Shown: piece by piece, positions 11,901-22,402 of the stretch
How the letters are laid out: each line of letters begins with the position of its first letter
Position numbering within the stretch: position 1 is the first letter of the stretch
Translations under genes and position numbers: made by a program
Source of the DNA: Dryas octopetala
Lineage: Eukaryota; Streptophyta; Magnoliopsida; Rosales; Rosaceae
DNA length: 64,000 nt
Reading direction: 5' to 3'
NCBI GenBank assembly: GCA_963921425.1
Contig: OY992834.1
Coordinates: 10,709,271-10,773,270, forward strand
The notes under the pieces: model-generated
What the model was told of the DNA's origin: nothing
Database searches by the model: none
Seen by the model: only the letters and a program-made list of their open reading frames with translations

Positions 11901-12748
11901 AATTGAAAAAATTGAAACTATAGGGTGCAAGTTGTAAAACCCTCCAAATATGAGGGGTGTAAGTTGTATTTATTAGTTTAATTATATTAAATTTTGCTTT
12001 GTTAGAAGAAGTGTTAAGTTTGAATCTTCCTCTATTCATATTACAATACATAAGTATGAACGTATGTATGTATACCGTACAGGTACAACTTCCCTTGGAG
12101 CCCCACAAAATATATCCCATTTTATGGAGGTGCAGAGTACCATGACTTCCATCACTTTGTTGGAGAACAAAGCCAAAGCAACTTTGCATCAGTCTTCACC
12201 TATTGTGATTACATCTATGGAACAGACAAGGTTATTCCATTTCTAGCTTTTAGTTATGTCTAATTATATAATGAAAAACTTTAAAAACGAGATCTTGCAC
12301 TATGGGATGTGAAAGAGCTAGCATTTAATTAACGTCTATGCTCCAGCATTTGAACGTTTTCTCACACCCCGTGATGTGAGATCCTAAATGAAGATGATTG
12401 TACATACACACACATATAGAGGAATGAATCTTTTAAGATAGTTTAGTATCTTATATTATTATACTGTCAATATTACCTGTTTAATAGTACAAATTGACAA
12501 TCTAACAACATATAATCTGAAGATAAAACACATATGATAATTGTACATGAAATATATATATATTTTTAATTGAAACTAATGCATCATTTGTATAAATCTT
12601 CTTCTTCAGGGGTACCGGTATCAAAAACAAGTCTTTGAGAAGGTAAGTCTCTAGAACCACTGTGCATGACAAAGTAATAATTCATGGATTCACCACACTC
12701 CCTAAAATGTATTACTTACTTCCTAATCAGTTGAAGACGAAGCTGTGA
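8918..12748 (+). CDS. SMO1: Sterol 4-alpha-methyl oxidase (methylsterol monooxygenase 1 type), C-terminus shortened
   Basis: Five exons: 8918-9247, 10559-10881, 12083-12230, 12610-12642, 12731-12748, in frame, 283 aa. It is an ER membrane di-iron oxygenase that removes a C-4 methyl group from sterol precursors in phytosterol synthesis. It belongs to the fatty-acid-hydroxylase superfamily. All three histidine clusters are present: HRMLH, HRVHH and HDFHH. N-terminal hydrophobic segments include IVFLMLFYTLAPLPYVFIGL and SFVLVVGPLTLISYPTI. Exon 5 ends KLKTKL-stop. The duplicated copy in the other arm reads AGA where this one has TGA (12746-12748) and would add a further tail ending NLKSE. Read-through here gives the same tail, so the stop looks like a recent C-terminal truncation of about two dozen residues. 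Intron 1 contains the breakpoint of a large inverted duplication (10061). Intron 2 contains a TIR element. Confidence 0.9.
10282..10350 (+). repeat. 3 x 23-bp tandem repeat in SMO1 intron 1
   Basis: Three head-to-tail units of the type ACGTGTAAGGGTATTATTGG + ACA, at 10282-10304, 10305-10327 and 10328-10350. The corresponding place in arm B (near 19325-19345) shows only one degenerate unit. The copy number therefore changed after the inverted duplication. Confidence 0.85.
11537..11969. mobile_element. TIR element (MITE) in SMO1 intron 2
   Basis: The ends are inverted: left AATTTATACCCCTCATGTTT with CAACTTGCACCCTAT, right (reverse complement) AACTTACACCCCTCATATTT with CAACTTGCACCCTAT. The TIRs are about 100 bp. 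The outer limits and target duplication are not clear. In arm B only half of this element survives (about 16030-16235), because a deletion removed the rest together with the 3' half of the intron. The insertion therefore predates the duplication. Confidence 0.7.
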
Positions 12749-13559
12749 CATAAGGATGATGGCAAACAAGAAGAGGAGACATATCACATTCCTACCCATA
12801 ATCTCAAATCTGAGTGATGGACTTGTGGGAATGCATCAACATTAATTATGGACGCAACGACTTGTTTGGATCCCCAAAGCAGGAGCTAGTCTAATAAATG
12901 AATTAATTATGATTGTAAGAGAATTGAAATATTGGTGCTATTTAGTTATGGAGCTTTTGCAAATCGTTAAGTACAAGTACAAGCCTACAATAATGAAGAG
13001 AAATTTATAACATTATAGTCAAGTACCTAAATAATCATGTCCCTTAAAAGAAAAACAACTGTAGCTTAGGTATTGATTTTGCGAACTATATAGGGGAAGG
13101 GGAGGAAATGTAAATTTGGAGCTTAATGTAAACACACTTTTTTGTATATGAGGAGACTCAACAAAAGCTCGATCAACCAACGACAAGACAAGACGTTTGA
13201 TAATTCGGCAAAGTTTAAGTTTAATACCATTATCAGTTATGAATGTCAATAATACCATTTCTTGAATTTAATTATGGATGCAATGACTTGTCTAATAAAT
13301 GAATGAATTAATTTTGATTGTAAGAGAATTGAAATATTGGTGCTATTTAGTTATGAAACTTTTGCATATCGTTAAGTACAAGTACAAGCCTACAATAATG
13401 AAAAGAAATTTATAACATTATAGTCAAGTACCTAAACAATATCTCATGTCCCTTAAAATAAAAGCAACTGTAGCTTAGGTATTGATTTTGCGAAGTATAT
13501 AGGGGAAGGGGAGGAAATGTAAATTTGGAGCTTAATGTAAATGCACTTTTTTCAGTTTT

Positions 13560-13817
13560 TGTATATGAGGAGACTCGACAAAAGCTCGATCAACCAACGA
13601 TAAGTTTATGTTTAATACTCTGCAAATACCGATTCTAACTACCAATTCTAAACACTAATGCTTTCAGTGAGTATTAAACACTAATGCTTTTAGTGTTTAG
13701 AATTGGTAGTTAGAATCGGTATTTGCAGAGTATTAAACATAAACTTGTCGTTGGTTGATCGAGCTTTTGTTGAGTCTCCTCATATACAAAAAAGTGCGTT
13801 TACATTAAGCTCCAAAA
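13560..13817. repeat. Long perfect-looking hairpin, left of the captured gene fragment
   Basis: GTATATGAGGAGACTC...CTCGATCAACCAACGA...ATACTCTGCAAATACCGATT is followed, after a short loop near 13660-13690, by its reverse complement ending GAGTCTCCTCATATAC. The stem is about 110 bp. The same hairpin recurs at 14305-14545. Together the two flank an LRR-gene fragment. Confidence 0.85.
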
Positions 13818-14268
13818 TATTTTGAGATATTGGTGAAAACTGAATACTTATCCTCAAGCTGCACCTTTTGAAGGCAAGCTTTTAAAAGAGATCTCTTTAT
13901 CATTTTACAACAAAGAAGACGATACATCAGACATGGGTGAACTTTTTGAGGGGATGAGGAAAGGTTGCCCGAGATTGATGAGTATTTATATTGATTCAAG
14001 TAGGAACACCGATTAGTACGTGAATAAACTTGTAGAAACTGTTCGTGGATCAGATAAATTTGAAAAGTCAAGGTATGTTGCATTCTTCTTTTCTTCTTAT
14101 GCTTTTTTTTTTTCTTTTGTTCTCATTTGTATAGAGTAGCTATTAATTAAACCTGTTTATCATTTATTCAGCGACAACAAGAGTATAACTACAAGTAATT
14201 ATCTATGGACTTTTCTAACTGTTTTCAAGTAATTATCATCAGTTTTACATCTATTTTAGGCAATTTCT
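13814..14268 (+). pseudogene. Captured fragment of an LRR (RNI-like) protein gene, copy 1
   Basis: Nucleotide homology to 21973-22402 (reverse complement) begins at AAATATTTTGAGATATTGGTG and continues past TTTACATCTATTTTAGGCA. It includes exon-like and intron-like parts. The conceptual peptide MGELFEGMRKGCPRLMSIYI followed by DSSR matches the other copy, but a TAG stop follows within a few codons (near 14014), so it is dead. It resembles the plant leucine-rich-repeat motif of the type ELFEGIGxxCPRL. The parent gene is not in the window. It lies exactly between two hairpins. Confidence 0.72.
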
Positions 14269-14304
14269 AACTTTTTGCTATATTTTTCAGGTGGTATAAT
14301 GTAA

Positions 14305-14545
14305 ACGTACTTTTTTGTATATGAGAAGACTCAACAAAAGCTCGATCAACCAACGACAAGTTTATGTTTAATACTCTGCAAATACAGATTCTAACTACCA
14401 ATTCTAAACACTAAAAGCATTAGTGTTTAATACTTGCTGAAAGCATTAGTGTTTAGAATTAGTAGTTAGAATCGGTATTTGCAGAGTATTAAACATACAC
14501 TTGTCGTTGGTTGATCGAGCTTTTGTTGAGTCTCCTCATATACAA
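14305..14545. repeat. Long hairpin, right of the captured gene fragment
   Basis: Same inverted repeat as at 13560-13817. It begins TTGTATATGAGAAGACTCAA and ends TTGAGTCTCCTCATATACAA, with a small central loop near 14415-14440. Small differences between the two hairpins (for example GAGAAGACTC versus GAGGAGACTC) show they have diverged a little. Confidence 0.85.
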
Positions 14546-15261
14546 AAACTGAAAAAAGTGCATTTACATTAAGCTTCAAATTTACATTTCCTCCCTTTCC
14601 CCTATATACTTCGCAAAATCAATACCTAAGCTACAGTTGCTTTTATTTAAAGGGACATGATTGTTTAGGTACTTGACTATAATGTTATAAATTTCTCTTC
14701 ATTATTGTAGGCTTGTACTTGTACTTAATGATATGCAAAAGCTCCATAACTAAATAGCACCAATATTTCAATTCTCTTACAATCATAATTAATTCATTCA
14801 TTTATTAGACAAGTCACTGCGTCCATAATTAAATTTAAGAAATGGTATTGTTGACATTGATAACTGATAATGGTATTAAACATAAACTTTGCCGAATTAT
14901 CAAACGTCTTGTCTTGTCGTTGATTGATCGAGCTTTTGTTGAGTCTCCTCATATACAAAAAAGTGCGTTTACATTAAGCTCCAAATTTACATTTCCTCCC
15001 CTTCCCCTATATACTTTGCAAAATCAATACCTAAGCTACAGTTGCTTTTCTTTTAAGGGACATGATTGTTTAGGTACTTGACTATAATGTTATAAATTTC
15101 TCTTCATTATTGTAGGCTTGTACTTGTACTTAACGATATGCAAAAGTTTCATAACTAAATAGCACCAATATTTCAATTCTCTTACAATCAGAATTAATTA
15201 ATTCATTTATTAGACAAGTCACTGCATCCATAATTAATGTCGATGCATTCCCACAAGTCCA

Positions 15262-17791
15262 TCACTCAGATTTGAGATTATGGGTAAGAATGTGATATGT
15301 CTCCTCTTCTTGTTTGCCATCATCCTCATGTCTCAGCTTCGCCTTCAACTGATTAGGAAGCAAGTTATACATTTAGGGAGTGTGGTGAATCCATGAATTA
15401 TTACTTGTCATGCACAATGGTTCTAGAGACTTACCTTCTCAAGGACTTGTTTCTGATACCGGTACCCCTGAAGAAGAAAATTTAAACAAATGATGCATTA
15501 CTTTCAATAAAAAAAATATATATATTTCATGTACAATTATCATATGTGTTTTATGTTCAGATTATATGTTGTTAGATTGTCAATTTGTACTATTAAACAG
15601 GTAATTAATATTGACATTATAACAATATAAGATACTAAACTATCTTAAAAGATTCATTCCTCTATATGTGTGTGTACGTACAATCATCTTCATTCAGGAT
15701 CTTGCATTACGGGATGTGAGAAAACGTTCGAATGCTGGAGCATAGGCATTAATTAAATGCTAGCTCTTTCACATCCCATAGTGCAAGATCTCGTTTGTAA
15801 AGTTTTTCATATATATAATTAGACATAACTAAAAGCTAGAAATGGAATTAATAACCTTGTCTGTTCCATAGATGCAATCGCAATAGGTGAAGACTGATGC
15901 AAAGTTGCTTTGGCATTGTTCTCCAACAAAATGACGGAAGTCATAGTACTCTGCACCTCCATAAAATGGGATGTATTTTGTGAGGCTCCAAGGGAAGTTG
16001 TACATGTATGGTATACATACATAGAGGTCATTCGGCCTTACAGGTTGACAAAAATGTGGGATTTGCAATTGTCGAGTCATCAATTAATATATAATTAGAC
16101 AATAAAAAATATGGTACTAGTGAATTGTAGGTAAATCAAAACGTTAGGTACTAAATTAAAAAAATTGAAATCATAAAATGCAAATTGTGAAACACCCCAA
16201 ACATGAGGGGTGTGAATTATAATTTGCTCTACATAGTTAGTATTCAATATATGCTTGTGGTCATCAAAATATCTTCAAACAGTTATTAAGTCAGCCTATT
16301 AGGCTATCTTAGCCTTATATAGTAGGAGAGGCTGGGGGTTACAAAGACTTCAAGCCAAGATTTGGACAAGTATAAATCTAGGAGTCTGGTAGATGTCAAC
16401 TGCCAAGAATATCAATTTAAGTACTGTTTATTTTGACTCATTGTAATTTTTAAACCGGTTTAACCTACATATAGTGTCAGATTGTATTAATAATCATTGA
16501 ATTTATCACGTAAAAATTATCTTCACTTAATTTTTATTGGAATTGTTAGGTGTATTCAATAATCTTTGTTGTTTGGGAATGTTTCTATAATTTTTCATTT
16601 AAATGAAATTAGGTACATTTAGTCATTTATGCATGAGTCAACTCCAAGGAATAAAATTTCGGGTTTCGAGAAAATTTTGATGGAAATTTCGAAGATTTTT
16701 AAATTTCAACAAAAATTAGACGAAAACGATGAAAATTACTATCAAAATACGGAAATTTTGAATGAAACTTTATCATATATTTATTTAACATATTATCTCC
16801 TTCATTGATAAAAACCATTGAAGAAACCAAATTATATGGTAGGTTTCATGTGATATGTGATGAATATAATGCGCGCTAGAGACAAATACTGTTAAAAAAA
16901 TGCTTCACTAATTAATAATTACATAAATTTTATTGAACAAATACCTCAATTGTATAATTATTTAATTGTTAATGGACTAATTGAAGAATTTGTATAATTT
17001 GTATTACATTAATATTAAGAGGGTATAATTTGCATAATTTGTATAATTTGTTCATACTCTATAATTTGTATAATTTGCAAAAACAAACATAATTAATAAC
17101 AAATGATGTTTAATTGTTCATAGACTAATTGTATAATTTGCAAAGACATACATAATTTGTCCATATTCTATAATTTGTATAATTTGCCCAAACTCTAAAT
17201 TATAATTTGTATAATTTGTCCATACAATATGGACCATACTCTATCTGTATTCCATACAAGAATAAATCATCATACTTTACTTTTGTTCATAATTAATTTG
17301 TGATTTGGTTCTTATCTAATCATGTCAGTATATTTTATTAGAAAACAAAGTACATGACAAAATGTAAAAAAATAAAAAAAATTACAAGTTATTTGTAGTG
17401 GTTCAATTCGTTTTATAACAGTAGGCTTATATTAATTAAGAAAATTAATAAAATACTAAATACAACATTTTTTGTACTGATTAATATATTACAAATCTCT
17501 ATTCATAGGTAATTTGATATATGAATCGTTACATCTCCAAAATAATTCTCGGATTTATTCTTCTGTGGAAGACAGATTCATAGCATAATTTCTATTTGGT
17601 TTTTGTTTTTTAATATAGGTGTTTTTACTTTATTTCCTTAATGATTGATTGATTTCCTCATCTTAATTTGCTGCAATATTTTGAATTTTTTATAAAGTTC
17701 TTTAACGATTGTTGACTTCTCCAATTGTTTTTTTTTTTTGTTCAATGATGGTTTAAACCATTACCATGTTTTTATTTTGCTTATATATTTA

Positions 17792-17823
<32 letters not shown>

Positions 17824-19094
17824 GCGAGTGGCAAGCCTGAAAAAAAAAAAAGGGAAAGGTGGTATCAAACTACTTAATAACTGGCATTTTAAAAGCAATT
17901 TCTTCATAATAATAGCCTATGTTCATTATATAAATGAAAGCATTAGGATAGGAATAGAATTGAACGATTGTACCAAAAAAAAAAAAAGATATATGAGCTG
18001 AAGTCTCAAATTCCATACATAAATATTTTATGCTAAACCTCTCTCTCTCTCCTTACTTATTCTCCCCGCTCACCTGTACACCTTTCATTTCCTTTCTTTT
18101 TTATTTTTTTTTTCATTTTCCTTTCTTCTTCACGCAGAAGTTCAGTACAACTCTACAACTCTATCTTCTCTTTCTGCTCTCTCTCGGTTTCTTCTTTGTC
18201 CGGCCATGGATAGCCATGAAACCACCCCAGAAACTCTCCCTTCCTCCTCCTTCATCTTCCCTTATGACTAAAAACCCAAAAAACAGACCAGGATCTGAAA
18301 TCCCAAACCCAGGCCGAGCTGCCTCTACTGTTGACTTTGTGTCTCCGGCCAAATTTCACCACCAAATGTCTCTGTCGAAAATTTCGCCGAAATTTCGTGA
18401 ATTTTGACAAAAATATGGAAATTTCGGCGAAATTGACAAAATCTTAACGAATTTTTGTTGGTTATGTGTTCAAATTTTGAAATCTTAACAAAACGAAAAT
18501 TTCGACAAAATTTTGCTGAAATTTTCGAAATTTCACTCCTTGGTCAACTCCAAATCAAAAAGAAATAATCATATAATATACATCATTTTAGCATGTAAAG
18601 TTAGTTGTAAAAATTAAACTATTTGTATCACATTGAATTTTACCTATTAAAAAATAGTGGTATAGTATATTTTGGATTACTCTAGTTTAATTTTCAACTA
18701 AATGGCAATTCAAAAAACAAAGTTAAAAAATAAATTATTATTATCACCTGAAAGACGATGGGTAGTGCACGCACTCACCCGCTGTGAGTTTCGATGGCCT
18801 CCATTTGCCGCAAAATGAACCACATCCAATATGTGATGATGTGGCCAGGAACCAATGCTGGTCCTGGAAATGACGGAATGCCTAAGATCAAAATCTCGGC
18901 CCAATAGGCATATGGTGCTGCAAGCCCAATTGGAGCACTATATTCATGGTGGATCCGATTCTCGTAGCCCAATTAAAGTGGAGCATCCGATGGACCCAAT
19001 AACTTGAAAAATCCTCTATAACAAAATACATCACTATTTGCAAAAACACTTCAGACAAGGAGGGTAATGGCAAACCTGTCCAAATCTTTATCCA
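15262..19094 (-). pseudogene. SMO1 pseudogene (second copy, lacks exon 1)
   Basis: Exon remnants match the intact SMO1: exon 2 at 19094-18779, exon 3 at 16003-15856, exon 4 at 15467-15435, exon 5 at 15348-15262. Lesions: no exon 1. A 1-bp plus 6-bp deletion near 18950-18970 shifts the frame and changes HRVHHE to NRIHHE. The exon-3 acceptor AG has become AT (position next to 16003). The third histidine cluster HDFHH reads YDFRH. A 1.9 kb transposon sits in intron 2. Exon 5 keeps the longer tail (RHEDDGKQEEE ... NLKSE) that the functional copy has lost. It cannot make an active enzyme. Confidence 0.92.
16645..18542. mobile_element. Non-autonomous hAT-like element, copy 1
   Basis: Flanked by a perfect 8-bp direct repeat GTCAACTC (16637-16644 and 18543-18550). 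Arm A at about 11113-11120 has the site once (GAGTTGAC), which gives a clean empty site. TIRs are CAAGGAATAAAATTTCGGG and, from the right end, CAAGGAGTGAAATTTCG, with more AAATTTCG repeats inward. The interior is AT-rich (ATAATTTGTATAATTTG repeats near 17020-17220) with a CT-rich part at 18030-18200 and no transposase. The 8-bp duplication and CAAGG ends suit the hAT superfamily. Two relatives lie at 24109-25433 and 46090-47302. Confidence 0.88.
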
Positions 19095-19559
19095 CTACAA
19101 TACACCCAACAAGATTAAGGTTACATTTGGTTTAACAAGATAAAAGCACTTCTTAAATTAAAAAAAAAAGTCGAGATTAGTATATGTGGTTGTAATTAAG
19201 CAGAACATTAAAATGATTAGTTATATAGTTTTCAGTGTAATCGATACATAGTTATGTGGTATAATTAATACATGTGTCATAATATAGGTGAATGATATTA
19301 ATACTATACCATCCAGATAAATATATCGTCCAACAATACTCTTACATATTAGATTAGTTACACAACATAGCGGTGTATCGATTAAATCCAGTTGGATTAG
19401 GAACATTAAGTCAGGTGAACGGGGTGATCTTTGTCTGTTCACCACCATAACAGTGAGGTCACTCTAAGCACGCCCTAAGCTCTCAGGTTAGTAGCTAGGG
19501 GACTCCACCCTCTATGGGTGGGTAGCAAAACAAACACAAAAGTTGTTTCTTGAACAAAG

Positions 19560-20126
19560 CATATGAGGCACTGAAAGCAAAGAACCCCGTATTTGTGCCC
19601 AAAATTGCCCCAGATTCAACAGCGAAAAAATTTGATCAACGCAATGAGGAACCAGGAAAGAGTACATCGAGCAGTGGATCAAAAGTGAAAGTTATTATAC
19701 AGGAGAAGGTGCAAGGTCAGAAAAACAGTATTCCAGGTTCAATTACAAAAAATTCTGATAAGTCTAAAGTGGAGCCAGCAGAGGGTGTATCCAGCAATGG
19801 ACTAAAAAGGAACATTGTTATGGGAAAGGTGCAAGGCCAACAACAGAACCCAAATGAAGTTCCAAGGATGAAGAATAGCCCTTGGAGGTGCAATGTTTGT
19901 AATTTTCGCTTCACTGGTGAGATTAACATGGCATCTCGATCATCTCAAAGGAAGGAAGCATAAGGAGAAGGTGCAAGAAGTTGTACGGAAGAATGATCCC
20001 CTAGGCCTAAACCCTCTATGGTGAAAAATTTGTAAGGTAAGCTGCAAGAGTGATTTTGACATGGCATCTCATCTTAATGGAAGGAAGCACAAGGATAATT
20101 TATCAGGCTGGAATGTAGGTTGTTGA
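19560..20126 (+). pseudogene. C2H2 / U1-type (zf-met) zinc-finger gene fragment
   Basis: One frame carries EALKAKNPVFVPKIAP, a K/S/Q-rich linker and a first finger WRCNVCNFRFTGEINMAS. A 4-bp insertion near 19932-19940 then breaks the frame; without it the reading is ...HLKGRKHKEK. A second finger, KICKVSCKSDFDMASHLNGR followed by KHKD, sits at about 20025-20100, with a TGA upstream where a Cys or Trp-Cys would be expected. These are paired C-x2-C ... H-x5-H fingers of the kind found in RNA-binding or HVA22-linked plant proteins. The fragment starts exactly at the outer breakpoint of inverted-repeat arm B. Likely a dead, 5'-truncated piece. Confidence 0.68.
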
Positions 20127-21972
20127 ATGTTGACTGTGGAGAGAGAATTTTGGTGGCTCACGTTACTTCTAAAGATACCTTTTTTGCTAAAAGAAAAAAT
20201 GAAAAATGTTCTAATGTATGTTCTGTTTTTTCTTCTCTCTAGGCAACATAAAGGACGCCGTCCATTGTAAATATACAAGTTTCAATGAAAATTTTGAGTG
20301 GAATGTAGCAAAGAAACTTAACTAATTGATAGATTCTTTAAATGTCCTTAATTATAAATTTATAAGTCAAGACTTTTTTTTTTACCAGGAATTATAAAAT
20401 CAAACTTAACTATAGAGACCTAATTAAAAAAATGAAACTATGAAAATCTATTGAAAAAACACCCAAATTGATCATTTTTCCTAAGTTTCAATTGACTTCT
20501 GCAAGTATGGGCTTCAATATGTGAAAGAAGAAAGATGATCTAAAAAATACTTCAGGGTATCTTTTTTTCTTGGTTCAAAATTGGTTGCTTGGTCTTCAAA
20601 GAAGCAAAAAACGATTGCATTATCGTGAGGCCCTGACAACTTGCACAAGGGGGAGTGGCACAGCCACTAAGGCATACTTCTGAGGCCTCTTTCAGGCAAG
20701 GTGACTGCATTTTTTCTCTTCTTTCCTTTCAAAAACTGTTGATAAGGTGTGTGTGTGTGAGTTTTCTGTTGGTATTTTTGTTGTTTTGGTTCAATCATCT
20801 AGCAATGGCTTATATAAGGAGAGTCGTTAGAAAAGTAGAGATGCTTTACTTTGTCTGGAGTGTGCTTTTGGGCCGGGTGGCTAATGGGCTTGGTTTGAAA
20901 CTTTGAATACTTTGAACAGGTCAGATCACTAATACTTTATTATATACTCAACCAGGTGGCTAAGTTGGCATTGTCTATACTGAATTGCCTACCAGCTCAC
21001 CTTCTTTTAATTTCATACCATTCTCATGAAGCGACCTGATTTTGCTTTGTTTCTAACTTGTACGATCATGGGGACCACCAATTAATCTGAACCGGTCGTT
21101 CAGTCAACAAGTTGTGCGATGAAATATCAATTGCAGATCACACTATGTAAAAGATCATGATAAACCTGTGTCTATAGAATTACAGTGTTTAACTTTTAGA
21201 GAAGAATTGATGACGTCATATTTTTGACACAAATTTAGACATAAGTTTTCAACGGGGACACTCCATATTTTTCAGTGATTCAGAGTCTATTTTTTAAGTT
21301 TTTATTAAGAGATTATCTTTACAAAAAATTAAGTAAATTAAAAATTATTTAACATATAAGATTAAATTGTCAACATTTCAAGTGTTTTTTTATTTATTAT
21401 TTAATCTTTATAGATAAATAATTTTTAATTTACCTAATTTTTATAAAAATAATTTTTTAATAAAAATTTAAAAAATAAATGGTTCGAATCGTGGTCCTAC
21501 GATTCCCATTTATTTGAATACCCACCTATGGCTTTGATTGGTATTTCTTCAGCAGGAGTTGAAACCATATATGATGCCTAATCCTACAATTGTAAGCACT
21601 ATAGTTCTAATATGTCATTGGTGATAGGCAGAGGAGGTGGAAAAAGAAATCAAGAAGCAAAAGTGGACAACGAATACTATGACATTGTTGAACTTTGTCT
21701 GCAACAAGATCACAATCCGTATTCTTCCCTATCTTCAATTTTTCATAGTAGGGGCGACCTACAATAAAAAAAAAAACACAACAAAAATCAATATTAAGAT
21801 GTATCAAGTCAACCAATAGTCATGGAGAAATATTAAATACTAAAACCTTGACAATTTAAAAAAAAAAATAAGTCAGGAAATTACTCAAGTTTAGACAGCC
21901 AGATATGTCAAGCTCCAACATACTAGGGCAATCTAAATTTAACAACTGCATTCATAACAATTAAATTAGAAT
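20127..21972. other. Intergenic spacer with one short AT-rich palindromic MITE
   Basis: No coding homology seen. At about 21288-21478 a ~190-bp palindrome runs from TATTTTTTAAGTTTTTATTA to its inverse TTTTTTAATAAAAATTTAAAAAATA, with internal AATTTACCTAATTTTT / AAAAAATTAAGTAAATT symmetry. This is typical of a small Stowaway- or hAT-like MITE. Confidence 0.5.
21288..21478. mobile_element. Short AT-rich palindromic MITE
   Basis: About 70-bp imperfect inverted repeats around a centre near 21380-21395. No clear target duplication beyond TA. Confidence 0.5.
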
Positions 21973-22402
21973 CACTGCCTAAAATATATGTAAAACTGAT
22001 GATTACTTGCAAACAATTAGAAAGTCCATAGATAATTACCTGTAGTTATACTCTTGTCGCGGCTGGATAAATGATAAACAGTCTTCATTAATAGCTACTC
22101 TATTCAAATGAGAACAAAAGAAAAGAAAAGAAGAATGCATCATACTTGACGTTTCAAATTTATCTGATGCACAAACAGCTTCTACAAGTTTACCCACGGA
22201 CTGATAGCTGATCCTACTTGAATCAATATAAATGCTCATCAATCTTGGGCAACCTTTCCCAATCCCCTCAAAAAGCTCACCCATGTCTGATGTATCGTCT
22301 TCTTTGTTGGAAAACGATAAAGAGATGTTTTTTAAAAGTTTTCCTTCACAAGCTGCAGCTTTGGGACTAAGTATTTAGTTTTCACCAATATCTCAAAATA
22401 TT
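21973..22402 (-). pseudogene. LRR (RNI-like) gene fragment, copy 2
   Basis: The minus strand encodes AACEGKLLKNISLSFSNKED and then MGELFEGIGKGCPRL...DSSRISYQSVGKLVEAVCASD without a stop in the exon-like part (22340-22150), followed by intron-like sequence. It matches 13814-14268 along its whole length and is less damaged. It contains part of one leucine-rich domain only, with no start or end of a gene, so it is a fragment. The flanking hairpins of copy 1 are absent here. Confidence 0.65.

Larger units (their letters stand above)
10061..13817 (+). repeat. Arm A of a large inverted duplication (SMO1 exons 2-5 plus 3' region)
   Basis: From CTTTGTTCAAG at 10061 onward the sequence recurs in reverse complement, ending at 19559. 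The shared part covers SMO1 intron 1 (part), exons 2-5, the introns and about 1 kb downstream. Downstream of the gene the arm carries an internal tandem duplication: about 12845-13258 and about 13262-13600 share the same motif order, including AGGGGAAGGGGAGGAAATG. A similar pair is mirrored in arm B (about 14580-14880 and 14940-15240). Confidence 0.9.
14290..19559 (-). repeat. Arm B of the large inverted duplication
   Basis: Reverse-complement counterpart of 10061-13817, ending with CTTGAACAAAG at 19559. It is longer than arm A because a 1.9 kb hAT-like element (16645-18542) was inserted. It is also missing about 320 bp of SMO1 intron 2. It lacks SMO1 exon 1 because the breakpoint falls in intron 1. 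It contains the mirrored tandem units and the second hairpin (14305-14545). Confidence 0.9.

Noticed and set aside
13019..15081. Two 79-aa frames (13019-13258 minus, 14842-15081 plus) that look like a conserved protein pair
   Set aside because: They resemble each other only because they sit in the two arms of the inverted duplication; no known domain.
17020..17220. Repeated TATAATTTGTATAATTTG suggesting a CRISPR-like or satellite array
   Set aside because: Irregular AT-rich slippage repeats inside a transposon; no regular spacers, and the genome is eukaryotic.
18030..18407. 125-aa frame inside hAT-like copy 1
   Set aside because: CT-rich low-complexity, no transposase or other motif; lies within a non-autonomous element.
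20641..20720. tRNA-like look of GTGGCACAGCCACTAAGGC
   Set aside because: No full cloverleaf, no B-box and no acceptor stem found. No tRNA or rRNA gene was recognised anywhere in the window.
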